DNA from: Pseudomonas sp. LS-2
GTDB lineage: Bacteria > Pseudomonadota > Gammaproteobacteria > Pseudomonadales > Pseudomonadaceae
Length of the DNA stretch: 64,000 nucleotides
Direction: 5' to 3'
Assembly (NCBI RefSeq): GCF_003605735.1
Contig: NZ_QXTJ01000045.1
Span: 109,421-173,420 of the forward strand
Within the stretch, counting starts at the first letter, position 1, and each line of letters begins with the position of its first letter. The translations under genes and the position numbers were made by a program. The notes under the pieces were generated by a model. The model worked only from the letters and a program-made list of their open reading frames with translations. It ran no database searches and was not told the origin of the DNA. Of this stretch, positions 24,906 through 34,181 are shown in pieces.

Positions 24906-25766
24906 TCACTGCTTACGCGCATTAATCTGCTGCGACAACGTCTGGATCTGGCTCTGCAACGTATTGATCGTCCGGGTCATCTGCCCACGAAACGCATCGA
25001 ACTCCGCGGTACTCGCCCCAGAAGCAGCCGGTTGCGCCGCACGATTTTCCTGCTCGCTCTTGAGCACGATCATGTCCTGTTCCAGACGCTCGATGGCCTG
25101 CCCGGTATTGCTCTTTTTCAGATTCGCGACGTCCGCACTCAGCCCCTTGAGCTCAGAATCCAGACGGTCCTGCTGCGCCTGGGCCGATTTACCATCCGGC
25201 ATCGCAGCCTTCACCGCCGCCAATTCCGTGGACACCGCCTTGAGTTGATCCTGCAACTGCTGGTTGGTCGCCTGCTGCTGGGTGGCCTGAGTGGCGATCT
25301 GTTCCAGACGCTTGTCCAGCCCACCTTGCACGCCGGCGACGCCCTGCTGCTGCTTGCTCTGATCGGCGAGCTGATCCTGCAACTGTTTGATCTGCGCTTT
25401 GAGCGCCTCACCGCCACTGTTGGCGACCGATTCACTCGCAACAACCTTGCCGGAGATGTCCTGCAGACGCCCCGCCGCTTCCTCACTGATCCGCGCGAAG
25501 CTTTCCTGAGTCGCGACCAGTTGCTGCTCCATCAGCGACACTTGCTGAAAACTCCACCAGCCCAGGCCGCAAAAAGCGATGAACAGCGCACCGATCAACG
25601 CCCAAAGCGCGCCGGTGCCGGGGGCTTTGACCTTGACGACCGGCGTGGTCCGGGAATACACCGTGGTGCGCTCACGAGCACCAACGGTCGGGATGAAGTC
25701 CTCGTCATCATCTTTGGCGCTGAGGCTCGGGACGTCATCGACGTCGTCATACGGATCTTTGCGCAT
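24906..25766 (-). CDS. Coiled-coil inner-membrane protein of unknown function
   Basis: A 286-residue protein. The first 50 residues are acidic and hydrophilic (DPYDDVDDVP, AKDDDEDFIP). One membrane helix lies near residues 54-76 (GALWALIGALFIAFCGLGWW). The remaining 200 residues are a long Gln/Ala-rich coiled coil with heptad character, presumably periplasmic. ATG 25766 has AAAGG upstream; the upstream open frame has no start signal. It is often labelled ATPase in databases, but no Walker motifs are visible, so that label should be avoided. It lies 80 bases after the epimerase gene. Confidence 0.8.
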   Translation of the reverse strand: MRKDPYDDVDDVPSLSAKDDDEDFIPTVGARERTTVYSRTTPVVKVKAPGTGALWALIGALFIAFCGLGWWSFQQVSLMEQQLVATQESFARISEEAAGRLQDISGKVVASESVANSGGEALKAQIKQLQDQLADQSKQQQGVAGVQGGLDKRLEQIATQATQQQATNQQLQDQLKAVSTELAAVKAAMPDGKSAQAQQDRLDSELKGLSADVANLKKSNTGQAIERLEQDMIVLKSEQENRAAQPAASGASTAEFDAFRGQMTRTINTLQSQIQTLSQQINARKQ

Positions 25767-25846
25767 GCATTTACCTTTGAAAACCACTGAATCTGAATGG
25801 CGGCAGTATACCCGCCGACGTAGGACCCTCTGAATCGCAAGCTGTT

Positions 25847-26845
25847 TTAAAGCGCCCCGCCGTGTTGCGCCTTCCACCAACTGCAAAACTCGTCGAGCGC
25901 GGTCCAGACGCTGACCTTGGGCTGGTAGTCCAGATAATACTGAGCGCGACTGATATCGAGTGTGAAATCTCGATTCATGACCTGCATGCCCACTCGGGAC
26001 AGCGTGGGTTCTGGCCGGCCCGGCCAGATCATGCATGCCGCTTCGTTGATCGCCGCGGCGCTGTATGCCAGACCGTACGAGCGATAACGCGTCACCGGCG
26101 GCAACTGCATCTGGCGCATCACGTAGTTGACCACGTCCCAGAGAGGTAGTGGCGTGCCGTTACTGATGTTGTACGCCTTGCCCAATGCCGACCCTGTGGC
26201 CAGCAGACTGCTGAGCAGGGCTTCATTGAGGTTCTGGATGCTGGTGAAATCCACCTTGTTCAGACCGTTGCCGATGATCGACAGGCGCTTCTTGCGCTGC
26301 ATCTGCAACAGGCGCGGGAAAATGCTGGTGTCACCCGCTCCGGTGACGAAACGCGGGCATAGCGCGATGACTTCCAGCCCGAACTCTTCGGCGCCGAATA
26401 CCTTCTGTTCAGCCAGGTATTTGGTCGCGGCGTAGTGATTGTGGAATCGTTTGGGTACCTGCTCTTCACGAATGTCCAGGTGCGAATGACCATCGAAATA
26501 GATCGATGGCGAGGACAGGTACACCAAGCGCCGCACCTGCTGTTTGAGGCAGGCCTCGACCACATTCTCGGTGACCTGAACGTTGCCCTGGTGAAAGTCC
26601 TGATGCCGCCCCCACGTACCGACCGCGCCAGCGCAATGAACCACGGCTTCGACGTCATCGCAGAGTGCCTGCACCAGCTCAGGGTCGCTCAAATCCCCGT
26701 GAATGAACTCGGCGCCGCGCCGCACGAGGTGTTCGACACCTTCCGGGCGACGGCCGTTGACCCGAACGCTCAGCCCCTGCTCCAAGGCAAAACGCGCGAA
26801 ACGTCCGCCGATGAAGCCGCTTGCGCCGGTGACCAGAATCTTCAT
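25847..26845 (-). CDS. NAD(P)-dependent epimerase/dehydratase family protein
   Basis: A 332-residue extended short-chain dehydrogenase. The Rossmann motif is TGASGFIGG at residues 6-14 and the catalytic motif YAATK lies near residue 136, with a preceding SS pair (YLSSPSIYFDG). It most resembles the 3-beta-hydroxysteroid dehydrogenase-like group, but the substrate is unknown. GGAGCGG precedes ATG 26845. It is probably co-transcribed with the coiled-coil gene and corresponds in position to PA4361. Confidence 0.87.
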   Translation of the reverse strand: MKILVTGASGFIGGRFARFALEQGLSVRVNGRRPEGVEHLVRRGAEFIHGDLSDPELVQALCDDVEAVVHCAGAVGTWGRHQDFHQGNVQVTENVVEACLKQQVRRLVYLSSPSIYFDGHSHLDIREEQVPKRFHNHYAATKYLAEQKVFGAEEFGLEVIALCPRFVTGAGDTSIFPRLLQMQRKKRLSIIGNGLNKVDFTSIQNLNEALLSSLLATGSALGKAYNISNGTPLPLWDVVNYVMRQMQLPPVTRYRSYGLAYSAAAINEAACMIWPGRPEPTLSRVGMQVMNRDFTLDISRAQYYLDYQPKVSVWTALDEFCSWWKAQHGGAL

Positions 26846-26897
26846 TTACCGCTCCAACCATTCATGAATCAGAAAACGCCCTGTGCTCAGATGACGC

Positions 26898-27797
26898 TCA
26901 CTGTGCCCCTGGCGGCACCAGCCATTGCCCGGCTTTTTTCGCCAGATGGTCGGTCAGTTGATTCAACAACTGCCCTCCGTTGCGCCAATGATGCCAGTAC
27001 AACGGCACATCGATGCAGCGATCGCTCAACAATTCCACCAGTTTCCCGCCCCCCAACTGCTCGCGAACCTGCAACTCGGGCACCAGCCCCCAGCCCATGC
27101 CGGCCTCGGTCATGCGAATAAAGCCTTCGGATGACGGACACAAATGGTGCTCGAAGCCCCCTTCCACCCCCAGCGACGCCAGATAGCGATGCTGAAGAAA
27201 GTCATCCGGCCCGAAGACCAGCGCAGGCGAGCGCGCCAAGCCTTGCGCGGTGACGCCGGACGGAAAATGCCGAGCGATGAACGCCGGGCTCGCGAGGGCA
27301 CGATAACGCATCGCCCCCAATAACAGGCTCCGCGCTCCCGCCACCGGTCGTTCGCTGCCGCAGACACACGCAGCGACCTCCCCGGCTCGCATGCGCTTGA
27401 GGCCGACATCCTGATCTTCCACTACCAGTTCGGTAAGTAACTGATGCTCAGCGCAGAAATCCCCGACCGCCAGAGCCCACCAGGTCGCGAGCGAGTCGGC
27501 ATTGATGGCGATGCGCAGGCGCTCGGGCATCCCGTGTTCGTCCAGCGTTGGCACCATGCTTTGCAGATCGCGCTCAAGCAAGAGCACCTGTTGCACATGG
27601 TTGAGCAGACGTCGGCCAATTTCCGTAGGCGTCGGCGGAGTGGCGCGTACAAGAACCGGCTGACCAATACGCGCCTCCAGCAGTTTGATCCGCTGGGACA
27701 CGGCCGACTGCGACAACCCCAGGATCTGCGCGGCGCGTTCGAATCCAGCCTGTTCGATCACCGCAGCCAGCGCGGCGAGCAATTTGTAGTCGAACAT
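26898..27797 (-). CDS. argP: LysR-type regulator ArgP
   Basis: A 299-residue LysR regulator with the ArgP/IciA N-terminus FDYKLLAALAAVIEQAGFER and helix-turn-helix AAQILGLSQSAVSQRIKLLE. In enterobacteria ArgP activates the arginine/lysine exporter gene argO in response to these amino acids. Here it is divergent from an argO-like gene with 110 bases between the starts, the same arrangement. AGGAAAACTG precedes the ATG. Confidence 0.93.
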   Translation of the reverse strand: MFDYKLLAALAAVIEQAGFERAAQILGLSQSAVSQRIKLLEARIGQPVLVRATPPTPTEIGRRLLNHVQQVLLLERDLQSMVPTLDEHGMPERLRIAINADSLATWWALAVGDFCAEHQLLTELVVEDQDVGLKRMRAGEVAACVCGSERPVAGARSLLLGAMRYRALASPAFIARHFPSGVTAQGLARSPALVFGPDDFLQHRYLASLGVEGGFEHHLCPSSEGFIRMTEAGMGWGLVPELQVREQLGGGKLVELLSDRCIDVPLYWHHWRNGGQLLNQLTDHLAKKAGQWLVPPGAQ

Positions 27798-27907
27798 CAG
27801 TTTTCCTAATGAGCGATGAGTATTATTGCTTTTTCTTATACGCGTATTCCTTGGACAATTGCCACCTCAAACGCTGTCAGCGTCATGTATTCCCGGAGCA
27901 CGACACC

Positions 27908-28510
27908 ATGTGGCAAAGCTACCTCAACGGCCTATTGGTCGCGTTCGGTCTGATCATGGCGATCGGCACCCAGAACGCCTACGTTCTGGCGCAGAGCCTG
28001 CGACGCGAACATCATCTTTCAGTGGCCCTGCTGTGCATTGTCTGCGATGCAGTATTAGTGACCGCAGGGGTGTTCGGGCTGGCGAGCGTGCTGGCGCATA
28101 ACCCGACGCTGTTGGCCGTGGCCCGCTGGGGCGGCGTTGTATTTCTGGTGTGGTACGGCGCAAAAGCCTTGCGCCGCGCAATTTCGCCGCAGAGCCTGCA
28201 CGAAGGCGAGGCCAACGGTCAGCGTTCGCGCCGGGCGGTCTTGCTGACGGCCTTGGCTGTGACACTGCTCAACCCTCACGTCTATCTCGATACCGTGCTG
28301 CTCATCGGCACCCTCGGCGCTCAACAATCAGTGCCCGGCGCCTATGTGTTCGGCGCGGCCAGCGCTTCGCTGCTGTGGTTCTCGACACTGGCGATCGGCG
28401 CCGCCTGGCTGGCCCCATGGCTCGCACGCCCAGCGACCTGGCGCCTGCTGGATCTGATGGTGGCCGTAATGATGTTCAGCGTGGCGGCGCAGCTCATCAG
28501 GACCGGGTAA
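27908..28510 (+). CDS. argO: LysE/ArgO family amino acid exporter
   Basis: A 200-residue membrane protein with about six helices. The start YLNGLLVAFGLIMAIGTQNA is the LysE/ArgO signature, and NPHVYLDTVLLIGTLG is the second conserved block. It exports basic amino acids such as arginine or lysine. ATG 27908 has GGAG ten bases upstream; the frame extends to 27809 without support. Divergent from argP, its likely activator. Confidence 0.92.
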   Translation: MWQSYLNGLLVAFGLIMAIGTQNAYVLAQSLRREHHLSVALLCIVCDAVLVTAGVFGLASVLAHNPTLLAVARWGGVVFLVWYGAKALRRAISPQSLHEGEANGQRSRRAVLLTALAVTLLNPHVYLDTVLLIGTLGAQQSVPGAYVFGAASASLLWFSTLAIGAAWLAPWLARPATWRLLDLMVAVMMFSVAAQLIRTG

Positions 28511-28692
28511 TTCTCGGGCAATGCTCTGGAACCTCTATCCCACACAGTTGTTGCGTGGTTATGGGCCGGACCCGGTGCTATGATCCAGAACCCTGCGCCG
28601 CAAAGAGTACAAAACTCGCCGGCGTATGTTCTGTCTGGCCGCCCGTGATCGGCCTTGCGCAAACCGCAACTGACCTGATTAGGAGAATTACC

Positions 28693-29289
28693 ATGGCTTT
28701 TGAATTGCCGCCGCTGCCGTACGCTCATGATGCTCTGGCACCGCACATCTCCAAGGAAACTCTGGAATACCACCACGACAAGCACCACAACACCTATGTC
28801 GTGAACCTGAACAACCTGGTGCCTGGCACCGAGTTCGAAGGCAAGACTCTGGAAGAAATCGTCAAGTCTTCCTCGGGCGGTATCTTCAACAACGCAGCCC
28901 AGGTCTGGAACCACACCTTCTACTGGAACTGCCTGGCGCCAAACGCCGGCGGCCAACCAACCGGCGCACTGGCTGACGCGATCAACGCTGCATTTGGTTC
29001 CTTCGACAAGTTCAAGGAAGAGTTCAGCAAGACTTCCATCGGCACCTTCGGCTCCGGCTGGGGCTGGCTGGTGAAGAAAGCTGACGGCTCCCTGGCTCTG
29101 GCCAGCACCATCGGCGCCGGTAACCCGCTGACCAGCGGCGACACCCCGCTGCTGACCTGCGACGTCTGGGAACACGCTTACTACATCGACTACCGTAACC
29201 TGCGTCCAAAATACGTCGAGGCGTTCTGGAACCTGGTGAACTGGAAGTTCGTCGCCGAGCAGTTCGAAGGCAAGACCTTCACCGCCTGA
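28693..29289 (+). CDS. sodB: Superoxide dismutase, iron type
   Basis: A 198-residue Fe-superoxide dismutase that disproportionates superoxide in the cytoplasm. It starts AFELPPLPYAHDALAPHISK. Metal ligands are visible as the His in EYHHDKHH, the His in QVWNHTFYWNC, and the Asp and His in CDVWEHAYYIDY. The Gln in the active site and the FYWN pattern fit the iron form. AGGAGA precedes ATG 28693; an open frame reaching far upstream is not the start. A terminator follows. Confidence 0.97.
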   Translation: MAFELPPLPYAHDALAPHISKETLEYHHDKHHNTYVVNLNNLVPGTEFEGKTLEEIVKSSSGGIFNNAAQVWNHTFYWNCLAPNAGGQPTGALADAINAAFGSFDKFKEEFSKTSIGTFGSGWGWLVKKADGSLALASTIGAGNPLTSGDTPLLTCDVWEHAYYIDYRNLRPKYVEAFWNLVNWKFVAEQFEGKTFTA

Positions 29290-29312
29290 TACGTCAGGTA
29301 GCTGCTTGAATG

Positions 29313-29339
29313 AAAACCCGGCCTGGCCGGGTTTTTTTT
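29313..29339 (+). terminator. Terminator after sodB
   Basis: AAAACCCGGCCTGGCCGGGT followed by a T tract: a perfect short stem 24 bases after the stop. Confidence 0.93.
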
Positions 29340-29590
29340 CGCCATCTGTTCGTCCATTTTGTATTGTCAGCGGACGATAGCGGACTAATATCAATTTCGG
29401 TCTGAACGACGAAACGAGGCTCAAGTTCCGCCCCCTGCTGACCGACACAGTGGTGATAGCCTTACTTGCCTGCATGTGATTCGTTATCTGGATGAAACAG
29501 GTCAGGGTTTCAAGACCTTGACCCCGAAGCCTGCATTGCCAATGCTTGCATACAGTCACCCGCTATCAGCATGGATGAAGGAATGCCCAT
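29340..29590. other. Leader region of bifA
   Basis: About 250 bases between the sodB terminator and bifA. No gene or clear promoter is seen; AAGGAA at 29578-29583 is the bifA ribosome binding site. Confidence 0.4.
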
Positions 29591-31642
29591 TTGAAGCTGG
29601 AACTCAAAAACAGCTTGTCGGTGAAGCTGCTGCGTGTGGTGTTGCTTTCAGCGCTGATCGTCGGCGTTGTGCTCAGCTGCGCGCAGATCGTTTATGACGC
29701 TTACAAGACCCGTCAAGCGGTCGCCACCGACGCCGGGCGTATTCTCGACATGTTCCGCGACCCGTCGACTCAGGCTGTCTATAGCCTGGACCGGGAAATG
29801 GGCATGCAAGTCATCGAGGGCCTGTTCCAGGACAAGGCCGTGCGCATGGCGTCCATCGGTCATCCCAACGAAACGCTGCTCGCGGAGAAAACCCGAGACC
29901 TGCAGTCAACGCCCACCCGCTGGCTGACCGACCCGATTCTCGGCCAGGAACGCAGTTTCACCACCCAACTGGTGGGCCGTAGCCCGTACAGCGAATATTA
30001 CGGCGATCTGCGCATCACCCTAGACACCGCCACCTACGGCGAAGGCTTCCTGACCAACTCGATGATCATCTTCATCTCCGGCGTGCTGCGTGCGCTGGCC
30101 ATGGGGCTGGTGCTGTATCTGGTCTATCACTGGCTGCTGACCAAACCCCTGTCACGCATCATCGAACACCTGACCACCATCAACCCCGACCGCCCGAGCG
30201 AGCACCAATTGCCGCTGCTCAAGGGGCATGAAAAGAACGAACTGGGCCTCTGGGTCAATACCGCCAACCAGCTGCTGGCCTCCATCGAGCGCAACACGCA
30301 CCTGCGCCACGAGGCCGAATCCAGTCTGCTTCGCATGGCGCAGTATGACTTTCTCACCGGGTTGCCCAATCGTCAGCAATTACAGCAACAGCTGGACAAG
30401 ATCCTGATCGATGCCGGTCGGGTGCAACACCGGGTCGCCGTGCTGTGCGTCGGGCTGGATGATTTCAAAGGCATCAACGAGCAGTTCAGTTATCAGACGG
30501 GTGACCAATTACTGCTGGCGCTGGCCGATCGCCTGCGCGGACACAGCGGGCGGCTGGGAGCGCTGGCGCGCCTGGGTGGCGATCAGTTCGCGCTGGTCCA
30601 GGCCGACATCGAACAGCCTTACGAAGCCGCCGAACTGGCGCAAAACATTCTCGATGACCTGGAAGCTCCATTCGCGCTCGACCAGCAGGAAATCCGCCTG
30701 CGCGCCACCATCGGCATCACCTTGTTCCCGGAAGATGGCGACAGCACCGAGAAACTGCTGCAGAAAGCCGAACAGACCATGACCCTGGCCAAGACCCGTT
30801 CGCGCAACCGTTATCAGTTCTACATTGCCAGCGTCGACAGCGAGATGCGCCGCCGCCGCGAGCTGGAAAAGGACCTGCGAGAAGCCTTGGTGCGCAATCA
30901 GTTTCACCTCGTCTACCAGCCGCAGATCAGCTACCGCGATCAACGCGTGGTGGGGGTCGAGGCGCTGATTCGCTGGGTTCACCCCGAGCACGGCTTCGTG
31001 CCGCCCGACCAGTTCATTCCGCTGGCCGAACAGAACGGCTCGATCATCGCCATTGGCGAATGGGTGCTGGATCAGGCGTGCAAACAGCTGCGCGAATGGC
31101 ACGATCAAGGCTTCTCCGACCTGCGCATGGCGGTTAACCTTTCGACGGTTCAACTGCACCACTCGGAACTGCCCCGCGTGGTCAACAACCTGCTGCAGAT
31201 CTATCGCCTGCCGCCGCGCAGTCTGGAGCTTGAAGTCACCGAAACCGGCCTGATGGAAGACATCAGCACCGCCGCTCAACACTTGCTCAGCCTGCGTCGC
31301 TCCGGTGCACTGATCGCCATTGATGACTTCGGCACGGGCTATTCATCGCTGAGTTATCTGAAAAGTCTGCCGCTGGACAAAATCAAGATCGACAAGAGCT
31401 TTGTTCAAGACCTGATCGACGACGATGACGACGCCACCATCGTGCGCGCCATCATCCAGCTTGGCAAAAGTCTGGGGATGCAAGTCATTGCCGAAGGTGT
31501 GGAAACCACCGAGCAAGAGGCTTACATCATTTCCGAGGGATGCCACGAGGGTCAGGGCTACTTCTACAGCAAGCCGCTGCCGGCCCGCGAGCTGCTGTCT
31601 TATCTGAAGCAGGCGCATCGCAGTCACGTCGGGGTTTTGTAA
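29591..31642 (+). CDS. bifA: c-di-GMP phosphodiesterase BifA
   Basis: A 683-residue membrane protein with helices at residues 11-31 and 157-180 enclosing a periplasmic loop. A degenerate GGDEF domain (GGDQF at 329-333) is followed by an EAL domain (EAL at 457-459, with DDFGTGYSSLSYL later). The GGDQF plus intact EAL combination is the hallmark of Pseudomonas BifA, which breaks c-di-GMP down and opposes SadC in the switch between swarming and biofilm. The start is TTG 29591, supported by AAGGAA seven bases upstream and by the known N-terminus MKL.LKN.LSV. It corresponds to PA4367. Confidence 0.95.
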   Translation: MKLELKNSLSVKLLRVVLLSALIVGVVLSCAQIVYDAYKTRQAVATDAGRILDMFRDPSTQAVYSLDREMGMQVIEGLFQDKAVRMASIGHPNETLLAEKTRDLQSTPTRWLTDPILGQERSFTTQLVGRSPYSEYYGDLRITLDTATYGEGFLTNSMIIFISGVLRALAMGLVLYLVYHWLLTKPLSRIIEHLTTINPDRPSEHQLPLLKGHEKNELGLWVNTANQLLASIERNTHLRHEAESSLLRMAQYDFLTGLPNRQQLQQQLDKILIDAGRVQHRVAVLCVGLDDFKGINEQFSYQTGDQLLLALADRLRGHSGRLGALARLGGDQFALVQADIEQPYEAAELAQNILDDLEAPFALDQQEIRLRATIGITLFPEDGDSTEKLLQKAEQTMTLAKTRSRNRYQFYIASVDSEMRRRRELEKDLREALVRNQFHLVYQPQISYRDQRVVGVEALIRWVHPEHGFVPPDQFIPLAEQNGSIIAIGEWVLDQACKQLREWHDQGFSDLRMAVNLSTVQLHHSELPRVVNNLLQIYRLPPRSLELEVTETGLMEDISTAAQHLLSLRRSGALIAIDDFGTGYSSLSYLKSLPLDKIKIDKSFVQDLIDDDDDATIVRAIIQLGKSLGMQVIAEGVETTEQEAYIISEGCHEGQGYFYSKPLPARELLSYLKQAHRSHVGVL

Positions 31643-31813
31643 TCGGCAACACCCTTTCGCGGCGCGCGTTGCGGCGACGGCGTTAACATTACCGCCGCCG
31701 TCGGCAGGATGTTCCGCTACAGATCCCTCCGATAATCGCCCCCCACCTTTCAGCGCCTGAAACCCTTGTAACAGCTTGAAATATCTCCCCTCCCCCGTCA
31801 GGGCGTTTTGCCT

Positions 31814-31843
31814 TTACACAGAATGCAAATCCTTCGCATTATG
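31814..31843 (+). promoter_or_regulatory. Promoter with overlapping Fur-type box before the first imelysin gene
   Basis: TTTACA (31814-31819), 18 bases, CATTAT (31838-31843) is a plausible sigma-70 promoter. AATGCAAATCCTTCGCATT at 31823-31841 is an imperfect inverted repeat that resembles Pseudomonas Fur sites of the form AATGAGAATGATTCGCATT (15 of 19 identical). It covers the spacer and -10, so Fur with iron would block transcription. Confidence 0.6.
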
Positions 31844-31902
31844 GCGCAGCTTTTTTTTGGCGCTCGCCAACGTTCTCCCCTCTTTCGACGCAGGATTCCG
31901 TC

Positions 31903-33249
31903 ATGATTCGTATGCCCCTGGCAACTGCCAGTCTGCTGGCCATCGCTATCGCTCTGGCCGGTTGTGACCAAGGCAAGGACAAGCCCGCTGCAACCGCACC
32001 GACCCCGGCTCCGGCTGCTGCTACCCCGGCAGCTGCCCCGGCCGCCGCGCCAGCCCAGACCGACGATGCAGCTGCCAAGGCAGTCGTCGCGAACTATGCG
32101 AACATCGTGTTCGCCGTATTCAGCGACGCCGAATCCACCGCCAAGACACTCAGCACCGCTGTCGACGCATTCCTCGCGACACCGAACGATCAGACCCTCG
32201 AAGCCGCCCGCGCTGCCTGGCTCGCCGCCCGTGTGCCCTATATGCAGAGTGAAGTGTTCCGCTTCGGCAATACCATCATCGACGATTGGGAAGGTCAGGT
32301 GAACGCCTGGCCACTGGACGAAGGCCTGATCGATTACGTCGCCAAGGACTATCAACACGCGCTGGGCAATCCGGGCGCTACCGCCAACATCATCGCCAAT
32401 ACATCGGTGCAGGTGGGTGAAGACAAGGTCGACGTCACCCAAATCACCCCTGAAAAACTCGCCAGCCTCAACGAACTGGGTGGCTCAGAAGCCAACGTTG
32501 CCACCGGCTATCACGCCATCGAATTCCTGCTCTGGGGCCAGGATCTGCACGGCAACGGTCCGGGCGCTGGCGAGCGTCCTGCCAGCGATTACGTCGAAGG
32601 CCAGGGCGGCACCGGGGGCCATAACGATCGTCGTCGCGCCTACCTGAAAGCTGCGACGGATCTGCTGGTCAGCGACCTGGAAGAAATGGTCAACAACTGG
32701 AAACCGGGAGTGGCCGACAACTACCGTGCCACGCTCGAAGCCGAGCCGGGTGAAAGCGGTCTGCGCAAGATCCTCTTCGGCATGGGCAGCCTGTCGCTGG
32801 GCGAACTGGCAGGTGAACGCATGAAGGTCGCGCTGGAAGCCAACTCCAGCGAAGACGAGCACGACTGCTTCAGCGACAACACCCATAACTCGCACTTCTA
32901 TAACGCCCTGGGCATCCGCAACGTCTACCTGGGCGAGTACACCCGCGTAGACGGCAGCAAGGTCACCGGGCCGAGCCTGTCTTCGCTGGTCGCCAAGGTC
33001 GATGCCGCGACCGACACGACGCTGCGTGCCGATCTGGACGCCACTCAGGCCCAGCTGCAGGTGCTCGTCGATCCCGCCAACAAGCGTGAGCATTTCGATC
33101 AACTGATCGCTGCCGGCAACACCGCAGGCAATCAAGTCGTTCGTGACGCGATTGCCGCACTGGTCAAGCAGACCGGCGGCATCGAACAGGCGGCTGGCAA
33201 ACTGGGCATCACAGACCTGAACCCGGACAACGCCGATCACGCGTTCTGA
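31903..33249 (+). CDS. Imelysin family lipoprotein (IcmP-like, iron-regulated)
   Basis: A 448-residue lipoprotein. The signal peptide ends in lipobox LAGC (Cys near residue 20), followed by an Ala/Pro/Thr-rich linker to about residue 55. The imelysin (M75-like) fold then carries the GxHxxE motif as GYHAIEFLLWGQDLHG near residue 200. The position after bifA fits PA4370 (icmP), first described as an insulin-cleaving protease and now viewed mainly as part of iron handling. AGGA precedes the ATG, and a Fur-type box overlaps its promoter. A terminator follows, so it is transcribed separately from the next gene. Confidence 0.9.
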   Translation: MIRMPLATASLLAIAIALAGCDQGKDKPAATAPTPAPAAATPAAAPAAAPAQTDDAAAKAVVANYANIVFAVFSDAESTAKTLSTAVDAFLATPNDQTLEAARAAWLAARVPYMQSEVFRFGNTIIDDWEGQVNAWPLDEGLIDYVAKDYQHALGNPGATANIIANTSVQVGEDKVDVTQITPEKLASLNELGGSEANVATGYHAIEFLLWGQDLHGNGPGAGERPASDYVEGQGGTGGHNDRRRAYLKAATDLLVSDLEEMVNNWKPGVADNYRATLEAEPGESGLRKILFGMGSLSLGELAGERMKVALEANSSEDEHDCFSDNTHNSHFYNALGIRNVYLGEYTRVDGSKVTGPSLSSLVAKVDAATDTTLRADLDATQAQLQVLVDPANKREHFDQLIAAGNTAGNQVVRDAIAALVKQTGGIEQAAGKLGITDLNPDNADHAF

Positions 33250-33290
33250 TCGAAGATGAACCCGCGCCATCAGGCGCAAGGATGCACATC

Positions 33291-33329
33291 AAAAAGAAGG
33301 CCGACTCGTCATCCGAGTCGGCCTTTTTC
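33291..33329 (+). terminator. Terminator after the first imelysin gene
   Basis: AAAAAGAAGGCCGACTCG and CGAGTCGGCCTTTTT pair into a 12-base-pair stem with a TCAT-type loop and T tract. Confidence 0.94.
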
Positions 33330-33496
33330 ATGCCGCGAATCTAGCTGAAAACCCCGTAAAACGGGCCTGTTCCGAGGACCGGTCCGTAAGTTCTGTAGGG
33401 CATTTCCTGTTCACTCTTTGTCGGATTGAACCCCTCTTGTTCGCCGTCGATCATGCGCACTTCCTTGACCCCATCCCATCCAGGAGGAGACAGACA

Positions 33497-34036
33497 GTGC
33501 CCAAGAGAGACAATAAAAGGCGCCGCGTCAGCAAACTCAAAGCCAACGATTACGGCATCCACCTACTGGTCGGCATCAAGGGCCCCCGCGCCTGGAAGGT
33601 GACGATCTATCGTGACGGCAGAACCTTCAACAGACTGTTCTCATTCTCTCGCTACGGCGGACGCGACGCGGCCCGCAAAGCGGCTGACGAATGCCGCGAC
33701 CAACTGCTGCTTGCGCACCTGCCCAAACTCAGTCGCGATGTCCGACAGCGGATCATCGCAACCAACACCAGTGGCTATCCGGGCGTGCATTATCGCTGCT
33801 ACACAGGCATCGCCTACTGGGTGGCACGTACCACGTTGCGTAATGGCAGCAGCGTCACGAAATCCTTCAGGGTCGAGCACTACGGCTATGAACGAGCCAA
33901 GGAGCTGGCGATCCGTGAGCGCGAGCGCCAGCTCGACGGCATTGGCGATTACCGATCCTTCAAGGTGGTCGAAGGCGAACGACGTTTGATGCAGTTGCTG
34001 GTGGAAAATCCGGCACTGGAAATCACCGGCGTTTAA
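33497..34036 (+). CDS. Tandem AP2-like DNA-binding protein
   Basis: A 179-residue basic protein. The C-terminal half (about residues 91-147) looks like an AP2 domain: SGYPGVHYRCYTGIAYWVAR, then a TKSFRVEHYGYERAKELAIR helix. The N-terminal half (about 18-75) repeats the same plan: YGIHLLVG, AWKVTIYRDGRTFNRLFSFS, then RYGGRDAARKAADECRD. Bacterial AP2 domains bind DNA and are mostly found in phage or HNH endonucleases; no nuclease motif is seen here. The start is GTG 33497 with AGGAGG nine bases upstream. Located between two iron-cluster genes, but a link is not shown. Confidence 0.72.
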   Translation: MPKRDNKRRRVSKLKANDYGIHLLVGIKGPRAWKVTIYRDGRTFNRLFSFSRYGGRDAARKAADECRDQLLLAHLPKLSRDVRQRIIATNTSGYPGVHYRCYTGIAYWVARTTLRNGSSVTKSFRVEHYGYERAKELAIRERERQLDGIGDYRSFKVVEGERRLMQLLVENPALEITGV

Positions 34037-34181
34037 AGGGTGTTCCGCGGGCTTTCAGGTCCGGTGGGAAATTGGTTACAACACGTTTCGAGAGGCACTT
34101 ACAAACGCTAATTGCTCTTATTCCTCAAAGACGGGGCTGGTAAGCTTGCTCGCCCCGATTTTCCCCCTTTGCAGGATGTAT

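Noticed and set aside
34104..34122. Possible Fur site AACGCTAATTGCTCTTATT before the di-heme gene
   Set aside because: Only about 12 of 19 positions fit the Pseudomonas Fur pattern and the symmetry is poor; too weak to list as a feature.
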